The notes: generated by a model from the sequence alone, not told the origin. A DNA stretch of 64,000 bases from an uncultured bacterium (GCA_947428835.1 CANENE010000004.1:62001-126000), one strand, 5' to 3'. Counted from the stretch's first letter, positions 6,476 to 16,097 are shown. Numbers and translations are program-made.

Positions 6476-6855
6476 TGAAAAAAAATGAAATTGATATTTC
6501 CTAAATCACACTGGACATCAGTGATGCTGCAAGTTTTTTAAAAGTTCACCCAAGAACATTACGCATTTATGACAAAGAAGGTTTGTTAAAACCTACAAGA
6601 ACGAATAAAGACAGAAGAAAATATAGTATGACAGATTTACAAGTAGCACAAGCTATTTTGTATATGACTCAATGTTTAGGCTTTAATTTAGCTGGTGTCA
6701 AAGTATTTCTTGAATTTTTGCAAGAAAAGAAAATAAAACCAAAAGATTATATCAAATTTATGAGCAGGCTTGCTGCAAGTGCATCAATTGACCAAAACAA
6801 ACAAAAAGAAAATGCGATAAAAGCCAAAAAAAGAGGCAGGAAAAAGAAAGTTTAG
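6476..6855 (+). pseudogene. MerR-like regulator, 5' end broken
   Basis: From about 6514 the frame gives a clear MerR-type winged helix: DISDAASFLKVHPRTLRIYDKEGLLKP, with the RRKYSMTDLQ wing, then a helical region and a very basic tail (KAKKRGRKKK). The plausible ATG (6476, after AAGGAAAA) is one base out of frame, and an in-frame TAA sits at 6502-6504. A TTG at 6583 would give only the C-terminal 90 residues and lose the recognition helix. I infer loss of function. The layout resembles HspR-like MerR proteins. Confidence 0.65.
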
Positions 6856-6868
6856 TAAAATATTGAAT

Positions 6869-7210
6869 TTATTTTTGAGTCAAAATGGCAATAATCTGTA
6901 CTATATTCTTTCTTGTTTTTTCATCAGTTGATTTTAAAAGCCGAACAATTGCGTTGATTGTATTTAGGCTGCCATTATCCAAATCAGCTTCTTTGGTAAA
7001 ATCGAAGAAATAAAAATGCGGTTCATTGAAAAAAGCGGATAATCTATCCAAAATAGCTATAGTAACTGATTTTCTTCCATTTTCAATGTTGCTGAGATGT
7101 TTAGGATGGATTGACAGTTCTTCTGCCAGTTGAATTTGGGTCAACTTTGATTTTTCTCTTAAGGCTTTAATCTTTTTGCCAATTAATTTATTTGTTGAAA
7201 ATTTTTCCAT
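6869..7210 (-). CDS. XRE-family regulator downstream of dxr
   Basis: 113 residues with a canonical N-terminal HTH: IGKKIKALREKSKLTQIQLAE followed by SIHPKHLSNIENGRK, then a C-terminal helical part. It begins 3 bp after the dxr stop on the same strand, so it is probably co-transcribed and translationally coupled. The partner metabolite or operator is unknown. Position at the end of a housekeeping operon, next to the accessory island, may mark the island border. Confidence 0.8.
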   Translation of the reverse strand: MEKFSTNKLIGKKIKALREKSKLTQIQLAEELSIHPKHLSNIENGRKSVTIAILDRLSAFFNEPHFYFFDFTKEADLDNGSLNTINAIVRLLKSTDEKTRKNIVQIIAILTQK

Positions 7211-7213
7211 AAT

Positions 7214-8347
7214 TTATTCTGCAATAAAGGCTAAATCTTTTCTTATTTTTTTATCAATTTCAAAAATCTCTTCCAGTGTTGGATTTGTGATATTATTTGT
7301 ATTTTCCACTGTTTCAAAAACGATTTTTTCAATATCTAAAAAATTTATTTGATTATTCAAAAACTTATAAACTGCTGTTTCATTTGCCGCATTATAAATA
7401 GCAGGCATAATGCCTCCTTGTTTTCCGCAATTTATTGCAAGCTTTAAAAGAGGAAATTTTTCTAAATCAGGTTCTAAAAATTCCAAGTTTTTTCCTATCG
7501 GATTGAAACTGTCCGTTTTTATCCCTTCAAATCTGCTTGGGTAAGTAAGGGCGTATTGAATAGGTATATGCATAGAAGCAACACCCATTTGCGCAAGAAA
7601 GGAACCGTCGACAAATTCTACAAAAGAATGTACAATGCTTTGCGGGTGGATAACAACTTTTATATTATCATAATCAAAATCAAAAAGATGATGCGCTTCA
7701 ATTACTTCCAAGCCTTTATTAACGAGGGTTGAGCAATCAACAGTAATTTTTTTGCCCATATTCCATTTGGGATGATTTAGGGCATCTTTGGCTTTGAAAT
7801 TTTGCATTTCATCTCTCGAATTATTTAAAAAAGGTCCGCCCGATGCCGTTATCCAAAGCCTTTTTGCGTATTCATTTTCAAGATTATTTAAACACTGCAA
7901 AATTGCAGAATGCTCGGAATCTATGGGGATAATTGAAACATTATTTTCTTTTGCGGTCTTCATTACGATATCGCCTGCCATAACAAGAGTTTCTTTATTC
8001 GCCAGAGCAATTTTTTTCTTATTTTTAATAGCTGCAATAACTGCTTCAACAGAAACCGTCGTACTTGTTGCAACAACGAAAATATCAGCTTTTTCGTCGT
8101 TTGCAAGCTCCATCAAGCCTTCTTTTGCAAAAAGAACTTTGACATTATAGTTTTTAAGCTCCTTGATATCTTTTTCATCTTGAATGCAGACAATTTCGGG
8201 CTTATATTTTTCAATTTGCTTTTTTAAAAGTTCTATATTTTTTCCTGCAGACAGTGCAAAAATATTAAAACCATTTAATTTGTCAATGACTTCAAGAGTT
8301 TGGGTGCCGATTGAACCGGTTGAACCTAAAATAACCAAATTTTGCAT
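7214..8347 (-). CDS. dxr: 1-deoxy-D-xylulose 5-phosphate reductoisomerase
   Basis: Second step of the MEP isoprenoid pathway: NADPH-dependent conversion of DXP to MEP. The 377 residues include the nucleotide fold GSTGSIGTQTLEVI at 8-21, the metal/substrate region DSEHSAI, the ASGGPF loop, HPKWNMGKKITVDCST and EVIEAHHLF. Length is normal for the family. The start directly abuts the stop of the upstream 104-aa gene. Use of the MEP pathway fits a cyanobacterial relative. Confidence 0.97.
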   Translation of the reverse strand: MQNLVILGSTGSIGTQTLEVIDKLNGFNIFALSAGKNIELLKKQIEKYKPEIVCIQDEKDIKELKNYNVKVLFAKEGLMELANDEKADIFVVATSTTVSVEAVIAAIKNKKKIALANKETLVMAGDIVMKTAKENNVSIIPIDSEHSAILQCLNNLENEYAKRLWITASGGPFLNNSRDEMQNFKAKDALNHPKWNMGKKITVDCSTLVNKGLEVIEAHHLFDFDYDNIKVVIHPQSIVHSFVEFVDGSFLAQMGVASMHIPIQYALTYPSRFEGIKTDSFNPIGKNLEFLEPDLEKFPLLKLAINCGKQGGIMPAIYNAANETAVYKFLNNQINFLDIEKIVFETVENTNNITNPTLEEIFEIDKKIRKDLAFIAE

Positions 8348-8662
8348 TTAGTTGTTCTCCCTTTGGCTATCTTGTTTTATAAAATCGCACATATGTTCCA
8401 GGCGATTATCTTCTGTTTTTAGCATAAATTCTTCTATATTTTTGATTTTGCCAAGCTTTAGACCAAGTTCATACAAAAGCACGCAATCATTACAGAGTCT
8501 GTATTTTGAATATTGGATGGAACCGGCTAGAGGTGCTGATTTAGCACAAGCAGAACAATCAAACATTTCAAATCCGCTATCGGGGTTTTCTTCAATATCG
8601 TCAAGCTTCATTTGATAAATTACAGCTTGCATATCTTCTATGATTTTTTCTTTATTTTCCAT
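8348..8662 (-). CDS. Small protein with paired CxxC-type motifs
   Basis: 104 residues, unknown function. It has FDCSACAKSAPLAG and, about 20 residues on, RLCNDCVLLYELG, so four cysteines as two CxxC pairs, suggesting a structural zinc or Fe-S site. The N-terminus is acidic and helical. It lies between hemW and dxr in a tight leftward gene string with no gap to dxr, so it is probably co-expressed with them. No closer assignment is possible. Confidence 0.75.
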   Translation of the reverse strand: MENKEKIIEDMQAVIYQMKLDDIEENPDSGFEMFDCSACAKSAPLAGSIQYSKYRLCNDCVLLYELGLKLGKIKNIEEFMLKTEDNRLEHMCDFIKQDSQRENN

Positions 8663-8702
8663 AAATTTATTTTAGTTGAATAGAAAAAAATAGGCAATTT
8701 TG

Positions 8703-9782
8703 TTAAGCTTCAATAAAATCGCAAAGAATTTCATTTGAAACTAAAATTCCTTTTTTGGTAAGTTTTATTTTGTTTTCAATTTTTTCCATAAAACCAAGAC
8801 TTATGTATTTTTCAAATTTTGCCTTAAAATCCTTGTTTTTTTCATATTTTTCAAATTCAATACCATCAGCTAATCTTAGCCCCAGGAATATTTCTTCTTC
8901 AATTTCCTGGCATTTGCTTAAAATTGTATAGTCTTTTTTGGTCGGTTTTTCAAGGTATTTTTTAAAATTAAAGGTATTTGTGTATCTTTTATTTTCAATA
9001 AACCCTGATGCGCTCAAGCCAAAACCAAAGTAGTTTTTTCTTTTCCAATAGCATAAATTATGCCTTGAAAAATAGTTTTCATCTTTTGCAAATGCCGCAA
9101 ATTCGTAGTGACTGTAGCTTTCAGATAATTTTTCCATTGCAAGCTCATACATAAAAGCCTGTATGTCATTATCTGCAATGTTTTTTGGAGGATTTTTATA
9201 AAAATATGTACCTTTTTCTATTTTTAAACCATACAGAGAAATGTGCTTGGGGTTTAATAAAAGCGCTGTATTGAGCGTATTTTTCCAGTTATTTATGTCT
9301 TGATTTGGAAGGCCATAGATTAAATCAATACTAAAATTTTCAAAACCCGCTTTATTTAGATAATCAATTGTATTAAAGATATCTTTTTTGCTGTGGTTTC
9401 TTCCGATTGCCTTTAAAATATCATCATTAAAACTTTGCACTCCAAGGCTTATTCTATTTATGCCAATATTTTTCAGATTTTTTACTTTTTCTTTCGAGAT
9501 ATTAAAAGGGTTCATTTCAAGGGTGATTTCAGGATTTTTTTTGAAATTGAATTTATTGATTAATCTTTCAATATTTTTAATATTCAATAGACTTGGCGTT
9601 CCTCCACCAAAATAGAGGGTTTCAATGGGGTTATTTTGATAAAAATGATTAATTTCTTCTTCTAATTTATCAATATAGATGTTTTCATAATTTAACAGCG
9701 GATATGAGCAAAATGCGCAGTAATTGCACTTTTTGAGACAAAAAGGAATATGAAGATAAATGAAGTTAATGTTGTCTTGCAT
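8703..9782 (-). CDS. hemW: HemW-type radical SAM protein (coproporphyrinogen oxidase-like)
   Basis: Radical SAM enzyme with CLKKCNYC (CxxxCxxC) near residue 17, preceded by YLHIPF, and GGGTPS typical of the HemN/HemW group. The 359-residue length and short N-terminus fit HemW, a haem-insertion chaperone, rather than the longer HemN oxidase. I start at the ATG at 9782 (MQDNINFIYLHIPF); a frame extending to 9836 adds only an improbable hydrophobic tail. It is divergent from the SIS gene with about 15 bp between start codons. Confidence 0.88.
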   Translation of the reverse strand: MQDNINFIYLHIPFCLKKCNYCAFCSYPLLNYENIYIDKLEEEINHFYQNNPIETLYFGGGTPSLLNIKNIERLINKFNFKKNPEITLEMNPFNISKEKVKNLKNIGINRISLGVQSFNDDILKAIGRNHSKKDIFNTIDYLNKAGFENFSIDLIYGLPNQDINNWKNTLNTALLLNPKHISLYGLKIEKGTYFYKNPPKNIADNDIQAFMYELAMEKLSESYSHYEFAAFAKDENYFSRHNLCYWKRKNYFGFGLSASGFIENKRYTNTFNFKKYLEKPTKKDYTILSKCQEIEEEIFLGLRLADGIEFEKYEKNKDFKAKFEKYISLGFMEKIENKIKLTKKGILVSNEILCDFIEA

Positions 9783-9797
9783 AAAATATATTATAAT

Positions 9798-10844
9798 ATG
9801 GAAATGACGATGATGGAAAATGAAATAAACTGCCAAAAAGATATCATTTTAAAATTGGCAGATAAGTATATTATTGGTGATGACATTATTTTGGATGTTC
9901 CAAAAGAAGTTTCGGAAATTAAAATTATTGCAAGCGGTTCATCGCACAATGCTGCTTTGGTTGGCAAGTATTTTTTTGAAAGCATCTCAGATATTGCTTC
10001 TTCAACGGAATTTGCCGCCGAATTTGCAAATTCAAAGCTTAGAACTTTTGACAAAAACACGCTCTATATCTTTATAAGTCAGTCGGGAAATAGTGTTGAT
10101 ACTGTGCTTTCACTTGAAAAAGTAAAAGCTGAAAATATAAAGACACTTTGTATAACAAATAATTTGAATTCTAAAATGAATGCGCTTGCTGATTTTAAAA
10201 TAGATATAATGGCAGGAATTGAGCAGGCAATTGCTGCAACAAAGACTTTTTCTTCAACTGTATTTGTGCTTTATTTAATGGCTTTGAAATTTGCAAAAAA
10301 CAAAGGTGTTTCAATTCAAAATAAACTTGAAGAATTAAAAAATATAGTTGATGATATTGATTTAGAGCCGATTGGCATTGAAAGAGCGTCTGAATTAATT
10401 GCAAATGAAAATGATTTTTCGCTATGCGGGTTTAATGTTACATACCCGCTTGCGCTTGAAGCTGCCCTAAAAATCAAAGAGACAAGCTATATTAATACGT
10501 CAAGTTATCCTACAGGAGAATTTATCCATGGTCATTTTGCGATATTAAATAAATCAAAAGTACTTCTTGCGTTTTTAAAAGACGGTTTTAATGATGTTGA
10601 AAAGAAGCTTCTTGAAAAAATCCAATCGACATATAATCCAAATATGGTTGTAATTACGGATTCGAATTTAAAATTTGAATACCAAATTAAAGTCAAAAAG
10701 GCAAAAAATGAAGCCATAACAATAATCAATATGATAATTACACTACAAAAACTTGCACTGAATATTGCAACTATTCTTAAAAAAGACGTAGATAAGCCTG
10801 TGGGCTTAAATAAAGTCATACAAGATGTTTTAAAGGATAATTAA
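9798..10844 (+). CDS. SIS-domain sugar isomerase/deglycase-like protein
   Basis: About 348 residues with two SIS domains, resembling the isomerase half of GlmS but lacking the glutaminase half. Visible are IASGSSHNAALVGKYFFE, FISQSGNSVDTVLSLEKV and AIAATKTFSSTVFVLYL in domain 1, and LEAALKIKETSYINTSSYPTGEFIHGH in domain 2, a GlmS-like signature. It may act on a phosphorylated amino sugar (FrlB or AgaS-like role), but the substrate cannot be told. Several ATGs (9798, 9804, 9810, 9813) are possible starts; a TATAAT lies just upstream at 9791-9796. The stop overlaps the etfB start by one base. Confidence 0.75.
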   Translation: MEMTMMENEINCQKDIILKLADKYIIGDDIILDVPKEVSEIKIIASGSSHNAALVGKYFFESISDIASSTEFAAEFANSKLRTFDKNTLYIFISQSGNSVDTVLSLEKVKAENIKTLCITNNLNSKMNALADFKIDIMAGIEQAIAATKTFSSTVFVLYLMALKFAKNKGVSIQNKLEELKNIVDDIDLEPIGIERASELIANENDFSLCGFNVTYPLALEAALKIKETSYINTSSYPTGEFIHGHFAILNKSKVLLAFLKDGFNDVEKKLLEKIQSTYNPNMVVITDSNLKFEYQIKVKKAKNEAITIINMIITLQKLALNIATILKKDVDKPVGLNKVIQDVLKDN

Positions 10845-11629
10845 TGAAAATTGTTGTTTGCATAAAACAAGTTCCGGATGTTGATAATATCAAGTGGACC
10901 AAAGAAAATAATCTTGATAGAGCAAATATGCTCTCTAAAATTAATTCATATGATGTTATGGCGCTGAATTATGCCCTTGAAATCAAAAAAAGATTAAATA
11001 ACTCTACAATAACAGCCATTTCTATGGGGCCAAATCAAGCGCAGGATATCTTAAATTATGCCCTTGCCTGCGGTGCTGATGAAGCTATATTACTTTCTGA
11101 CAGAGCTTTTGGAGGGTCTGATACATTAATTACATCAAAAATAATATCAAGAGCAATTGAGAAATATGTGCCTGACTATAAATTAATTATAACAGGAAAG
11201 CTTGCTTCTGATGGAGATACAAGGCAAGTGCCCCTTGCTGTTGCAACGCTGTTAGATATCGCAGCAGTTGTTGATGTTTGTGACATTAAAAATATTAATG
11301 ACAGTTCAATTGAAGTTGTTCAAAAAGTTGAAGACAGTATCAATGATATATCATTGATACTTCCTGCCTTAATTTCCGTGTGTGAATTTAATAAGCCTAA
11401 TTATGTACCGAAAATCGATGATTACATTAGAGCACAGAATAATAAAATTAAAATTTATGATGCAAATTCTCTTGAATTTGATAAAAGCGAAGTTGGAATA
11501 ATAGGGTCGCCTACCATGGTTTATCGGGCATTCAGACCTGAATTTACAAAAGAAGCGGTTGAGGTAAAATTGGATTTTGCAAAATTTGTTTCGGATTTGC
11601 TATTAACTAATGGAGCAAAACATGAATAA
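10844..11629 (+). CDS. etfB: Electron transfer flavoprotein, beta subunit
   Basis: With EtfA forms an FAD/AMP-binding heterodimer that passes electrons between dehydrogenases. The 261-residue protein begins MKIVVCIKQVPDVDNIKW, typical of the family, and contains CGADEAILLSDRAFGGSDT and TGKLASDGDTRQVPLAVA in the nucleotide-binding region. It overlaps the SIS gene by one base and etfA by eight, so the three are one operon. No acyl-CoA dehydrogenase is adjacent, so the electron partner is unknown. Confidence 0.93.
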   Translation: MKIVVCIKQVPDVDNIKWTKENNLDRANMLSKINSYDVMALNYALEIKKRLNNSTITAISMGPNQAQDILNYALACGADEAILLSDRAFGGSDTLITSKIISRAIEKYVPDYKLIITGKLASDGDTRQVPLAVATLLDIAAVVDVCDIKNINDSSIEVVQKVEDSINDISLILPALISVCEFNKPNYVPKIDDYIRAQNNKIKIYDANSLEFDKSEVGIIGSPTMVYRAFRPEFTKEAVEVKLDFAKFVSDLLLTNGAKHE

Positions 11630-12629
11630 AATTACAATTTTTTTAGAAACAAACCGTCAAAATGTTATTGAAGATGTATCTTTCGAATTAATTTCAAAAG
11701 CTTATGCTCTTTCAAAAACTGCGCATGAATTAAACGGAGCAGATTTTATAGTTGAAGGAATTGCACTTGGGCAAAATCTAGACAAAGTCAGTATTGAAAA
11801 AGCCTATAACGCAGGATGCAGCAGGGTAGTATTAATAAAACAGCAAGATAATTCGGATATTTTGTGTGCTAAAAATATGGCACAATATTTAAATGAAAAC
11901 CCATCTTATGTGGTTTTATTTCCTGCAACGTATTTTGGAAGAATAATTGCTTCGAGGCTTTGTACTATGCTTGATACGGGGCTTGTTGCAGATTGTATTG
12001 AACTTGATTTTATATTAAAAAATAATGAGCTAAAGCTCGCTTCGACCCGTCCTACATTTGGTTCAGAGCTTATGGCAACGATTTTGTCCAAAAAAAATCC
12101 CCAATGCGCAACTGTAAGGAAAGGAATTTTCCGGGCAGATTTCACAAAAAGGCCTGAAAATATTGATTTTATTGAATACAAGTCGGACTTAGATTATATT
12201 GAAAACAGAATTAAATTCCTAAATTCCATTATGGCAGACAATAAGGAAAACATAAAAGAAAAACTTGCAAAAGCAAAAATTGTTCTTGTCGCAGGATTTG
12301 GCTTAATGGATGCAAAGGTGGATTATTTTAAAAAACTAAAAGATTTTGCTAAAAAAATAGGGGCCGAATTTGGTGTTACAAGAAAAGTTGTTGATAATAA
12401 AATATGCTCAAATGACTATCAAATAGGGCAAACAGGAATATCGATAAATCCTGATTTATATATTTCTTTTGGAGTTTCAGGAGCAATACAGCATATTTCA
12501 GGGATGAAAAATTCAAAAAAAATTGCTGCAATAAATATAGATGAAAATGCCGATATATTTAAATATGCAGACTATAAAATAGTATCTGACGCAAAAAAAA
12601 TAATTGAAGAATTAGAAATTTATAAATAA
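11622..12629 (+). CDS. etfA: Electron transfer flavoprotein, alpha subunit
   Basis: About 335 residues, starting MNKITIFLETNRQNV at ATG 11622, with GGAG about 6 bp upstream; a start at 11610 is less likely. The C-terminal FAD domain is clear: VLVAGFGLMDAK, GVTRKVVDNK, IGQTGISINPDLYISFGVSGAIQH and the IAAINIDENADIFKYADY motif. Partner of the upstream beta subunit. Confidence 0.93.
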   Translation: MNKITIFLETNRQNVIEDVSFELISKAYALSKTAHELNGADFIVEGIALGQNLDKVSIEKAYNAGCSRVVLIKQQDNSDILCAKNMAQYLNENPSYVVLFPATYFGRIIASRLCTMLDTGLVADCIELDFILKNNELKLASTRPTFGSELMATILSKKNPQCATVRKGIFRADFTKRPENIDFIEYKSDLDYIENRIKFLNSIMADNKENIKEKLAKAKIVLVAGFGLMDAKVDYFKKLKDFAKKIGAEFGVTRKVVDNKICSNDYQIGQTGISINPDLYISFGVSGAIQHISGMKNSKKIAAINIDENADIFKYADYKIVSDAKKIIEELEIYK

Positions 12630-12652
12630 AAAAAAGCCGTCATAAGGCGGCT
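12628..12652 (-). terminator. Intrinsic terminator for the YitT-family gene
   Basis: Read on the minus strand, a 7-bp stem AGCCGCC/GACGGCT (one G-T pair, 4-nt loop) is followed by eight T residues. It lies between the converging etfA and YitT-family genes, about 125 bp past the latter. Confidence 0.7.
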
Positions 12653-12776
12653 ACTAGACTTGGGGAGGAGGTTTTGAATGAGGGTTTTCCCTCTTCAAAG
12701 TATTTATATTATAAATATCGGCCCCAAATCTAAAATCTTTAACACTTTTATTTTAAATTCGTCCAAAAGTTGTAAA

Positions 12777-13607
12777 TTATTTCTTTTTGTATCGCTTTCC
12801 GTAGACTTCGTGGACATTTCCAATAGACATAAAAGCATCTTCATCTATTGCCATTACGATTTCTTTTAATTTATATAGTTCTATTCTTGGAACAATACAA
12901 TAAATCATTGTTTTTTTTGTATTTGTATATCCGCCTTCAGCTTCAATATATGTGACCGTTCTATTTAAATTTTTGATAATCGCTTGCCCTAATTCCTCTT
13001 TTTTGTCTGAAATAATTCTGATGGAATTTTCTTCATTTAAGCCTTGAACTATCAAATCAATAGCTCTATATGCAACAAGATAAGCAAGTGTTGAATACAT
13101 AGCACTTTCCCAGCCATATAATAATCCTGCTGTCATAAAAATAAAAATATTTATAAACATTATGATTTCGCCGACGGAATATGGTATTTTTTTAGCAATT
13201 TTCATAGCCAAAATTTCGGTTCCATCAAGGCAGGCATTATTTTTTAGTATCAGACCAACACCTATACCCAGTATTCCTCCGCCAAATAAGGCAGCAAGAA
13301 GCATATCGTGGGTTACAAAATCTTCATTTGAAAAAATATTTACAAAATATGCAAGAACGCAAACGCTGTAAAAAGCAAGCAATATAAATTTTTTGCCAAA
13401 TTCATTTAAAGCAAGCAATAAAAAGGGTATGTTTAAAATTGTCAAAAATAACCCAAGATTTGCTTTCGTTATGTAGCTTAGCATTATTGAAATACCAACA
13501 ACTCCGCCATCTATGATTTTATTCGGGACTAAAAAATATTCAAGTGAAAAAGCAGCTATAATTGCGCCAATGGTACAAAAAATGATGTTTATAATAAGTT
13601 CTTTCAT
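12777..13607 (-). CDS. YitT family membrane protein
   Basis: 276 residues with about five hydrophobic segments in the first 170 residues (for example IIFCTIGAIIAAFSLEYFLV and AALFGGGILGIGVGLILKN), followed by a soluble DUF2179-like domain (YIEAEGGYTNTKKTMIYCIV). This is the standard YitT layout; transport function is poorly defined in the family. It is divergent from the binding-protein gene at 13631 with a short shared promoter region. The start ATG at 13607 gives a normal family length. Confidence 0.88.
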   Translation of the reverse strand: MKELIINIIFCTIGAIIAAFSLEYFLVPNKIIDGGVVGISIMLSYITKANLGLFLTILNIPFLLLALNEFGKKFILLAFYSVCVLAYFVNIFSNEDFVTHDMLLAALFGGGILGIGVGLILKNNACLDGTEILAMKIAKKIPYSVGEIIMFINIFIFMTAGLLYGWESAMYSTLAYLVAYRAIDLIVQGLNEENSIRIISDKKEELGQAIIKNLNRTVTYIEAEGGYTNTKKTMIYCIVPRIELYKLKEIVMAIDEDAFMSIGNVHEVYGKRYKKK

Positions 13608-13630
13608 GATTTTTATGATAGAATAAATAT

Positions 13631-14473
13631 ATGAAAAAGTATATAGTCTTAGTATTATTTTTACTGATTTCGGCTTTTGTTTTTAGCGGATGTTCAAAAA
13701 ACGACAAGAAACTTAGCGAGCTTGAATTAATTAAACAAAAAGGTTATATAACAGTAGGCGTAAAAAGCGATTCGCCTCCTTTCGGATTCTATGAGGATGG
13801 TATTTTAAAAGGGATTGATATTGAAATTGCCCAAAGAATTGCAAATGATATTTTTAAAAATGATTATCCTTCAAACATTAAATTTGTTACGGTTACTGCA
13901 CAAAATAAAATTTCAAAACTAAATTCAAAAGAAGTTGATATTTTAGTTGCTACAATGAGTATCAGCGACAAAAGAAGGTTGGTTATGGATTTTTCAAAAC
14001 CATATTATGTCACAAGCCAAAAAATCCTTATTCCGATAACTTCTAAAATTACAAGTCTTCAATATTTCAACACAAATGGAACTTTAGCTGTTATTGTGGG
14101 AACTACCGGTGAAAAGAATCTTCGATATTATGCGCCAAATGCCAGAATAATTGGCGTTAAAACATACATAGAAGCCTATAAACTCTTGCTTGCAGGACAG
14201 GTTGATGCAGTGCTTGGAGATGAATCTATACTTTCCGGTTTGAATAATAATAAAAACTATAAGATTTTAAACCATGCGTATTCTAGGGAATTTTATGCTG
14301 TTGCTGTGCGCAAATCCAAAAAATCAAAAGAACTTTTAAATTCAATAAATGGAACCATATCGGCTATTTTGGACGAAAAGAAAATCAATCTTTTAAAAAG
14401 ACACTATGTTTTAATGATTGAAGAACCCAAAAACATACAATACGAACAATCGGAAATTGAGCAAAATGATTAA
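13631..14473 (+). CDS. Amino-acid ABC transporter substrate-binding lipoprotein
   Basis: 280-residue periplasmic binding protein family 3. The signal peptide MKKYIVLVLFLLISAFVF ends in a lipobox FSGC, so the mature protein is lipidated at Cys. The core shows KGYITVGVKSDSPPFGFYEDG, the usual ligand-binding start, then DIEIAQRIA and ATMSISDKRRLVMDFSKPYY. No permease or ATPase gene is adjacent, so it may pair with a distant transporter. It overlaps the next gene by eight bases. Confidence 0.88.
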   Translation: MKKYIVLVLFLLISAFVFSGCSKNDKKLSELELIKQKGYITVGVKSDSPPFGFYEDGILKGIDIEIAQRIANDIFKNDYPSNIKFVTVTAQNKISKLNSKEVDILVATMSISDKRRLVMDFSKPYYVTSQKILIPITSKITSLQYFNTNGTLAVIVGTTGEKNLRYYAPNARIIGVKTYIEAYKLLLAGQVDAVLGDESILSGLNNNKNYKILNHAYSREFYAVAVRKSKKSKELLNSINGTISAILDEKKINLLKRHYVLMIEEPKNIQYEQSEIEQND

Positions 14474-16097
14474 AGATAAAAGAAAAGTACAAATTGAATT
14501 TTATAAAAATATCTTAAAAGAAGGCGAGCTGCTGCTTTTAAAATCGAGTGATGAATTTTTTAATAACCACTATATTTCTTCTCCATTAAACGTACTAACT
14601 AATTTTTCAGGTTCTGAAGGTGAAGCTGTTATTGATAAAAATGGTAAAATTACAATTTTTGTTGATACAAGATATCATATTCTTGTTGAAAAACAGGTTT
14701 TTGTTGATGTTGAAATTTATAAGATGCCACTTGGTGAGACTTTTTTTGATGCTTTCAAAAGAAAGTATAAAAAAGATACAATCTTGCACGTAGCAGATAC
14801 GATTAAGCTGAACGACTATTTAAAATATGATACTTATTTTGATTTAAGAAAATACAAATTAAAAAAGGAATTTAACAAAAACTCTGATTTTAAGATTTTG
14901 AAAAAAATATTTCAAATAGATAAAAAAATAGATACTCATTGCTTTTCTTATAAATTAAAGAAATTGAAATCATTACTTAATGCAGAAAGACTTTTAATAT
15001 TTGATTTGGATATTATTTCTTATTTAACAAATTTAAGAAGCTTTCAAACTAATTTTAGTTCTAATTTTCGCTCTATATTATATATTGATTTTGCTGATAA
15101 CACTAATATTTTATTTTTAGATAAAAGAAATAGAAACGGGGCAAAAAACCTTGAAATTGAAGAATTAGAAATTAAAAGTCTAAAAGAATTTGATAGATTT
15201 ATAATGGAAATTGAAGATAAAATTTGGCTTGATGCAGATGATATTACTTTAAAAAATTATCTTTTAATTAAAAATCCTGTTGAAATGGATAAAAAACAAG
15301 CTGCAATACTTCCGCTTCATGCATCAATTAAACCAAAAAGTGTGATTGAACATCTTTTAGAAGCATCAAAAAGGCTTGATTATGCAATTGCAGAATTCAA
15401 ATCTAAGCTCAAAGCCGGGTTATCCGAATATGAACTTGTTAAAATCTTTGAAGATTCTTTGATTAAAAATGGTGCAAAGGTGCCAAGTTTTAAGACAATT
15501 TTAGCAATTGATGAAAATAGTGCTTCGATACATTATTCGAGCTATGATAAAAAGAAAATTTTAAAAGACGAGAGCTTGATTTTGCTTGATTGCGGCGGAT
15601 ATTATGAAGGTGGTTTTGCAACCGATATAACGCGCACATTTTATTTTGGAAAAAACCCGAATCCTTATTATAAAAAAATCTATACACACGTTTTAAAGGC
15701 TTTTTTGCTCGCTTTTATGTCAAAAGAAAATAATGCCAAAAAATTAGATTTGATGGTAAGAAATTATCTTAAACCTTTTGAAAAAGAAGGCTTTTTCTTT
15801 AATCACGGATTGGGCCATGGGATAGGCACTTCTTGTCATCAAAATCCACCAAGGCTTTCTATGACTTCAAATGATATTATTAAACCATACCAAACCCACT
15901 CTATTGAACCAGGGTTATATGGAACAAATTTAGAAAATAATCTTACTTTTGGAATTAGAATAGAAAATTGTGTATACAATGATATTGATTATAATAAAAT
16001 AAGTCTTTCAAGATTTCCCTTCGAAGAGGTTTTAACAGATTATAGCCTGCTTGATGATAAAGAAAAAGAAGCTATGAAATATTGGGTGCTTAAATGA
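14466..16097 (+). CDS. Xaa-Pro aminopeptidase, M24 family
   Basis: 543 residues from ATG 14466, chosen over 14418 because it gives a four-base-like coupling with the upstream gene. Creatinase-like N-terminal domains precede the pita-bread catalytic domain with metal ligands in LLDCGGYYEGGFATDITRTF (two Asp), HGLGHGIGTSCHQNPP (His), the Glu of EPGLYG, and the Glu of GIRIENCVY. It removes N-terminal residues before proline and needs two metal ions. It is somewhat divergent and A/T-rich but all five ligands appear present. Confidence 0.9.
   Translation: MIKDKRKVQIEFYKNILKEGELLLLKSSDEFFNNHYISSPLNVLTNFSGSEGEAVIDKNGKITIFVDTRYHILVEKQVFVDVEIYKMPLGETFFDAFKRKYKKDTILHVADTIKLNDYLKYDTYFDLRKYKLKKEFNKNSDFKILKKIFQIDKKIDTHCFSYKLKKLKSLLNAERLLIFDLDIISYLTNLRSFQTNFSSNFRSILYIDFADNTNILFLDKRNRNGAKNLEIEELEIKSLKEFDRFIMEIEDKIWLDADDITLKNYLLIKNPVEMDKKQAAILPLHASIKPKSVIEHLLEASKRLDYAIAEFKSKLKAGLSEYELVKIFEDSLIKNGAKVPSFKTILAIDENSASIHYSSYDKKKILKDESLILLDCGGYYEGGFATDITRTFYFGKNPNPYYKKIYTHVLKAFLLAFMSKENNAKKLDLMVRNYLKPFEKEGFFFNHGLGHGIGTSCHQNPPRLSMTSNDIIKPYQTHSIEPGLYGTNLENNLTFGIRIENCVYNDIDYNKISLSRFPFEEVLTDYSLLDDKEKEAMKYWVLK

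Noticed and set aside
12628-12776. Regulatory RNA in the etfA to YitT-family gap
   Set aside because: Apart from the minus-strand terminator and a small GAGGG/CCCTC hairpin nothing stands out.
12678-12869. 63-codon frame with a very strong ribosome site (GGGGAGGAGG)
   Set aside because: Half of it is antisense to the YitT-family gene, its composition is unlike a protein, and a transcript start is not apparent; kept out despite the ribosome site.
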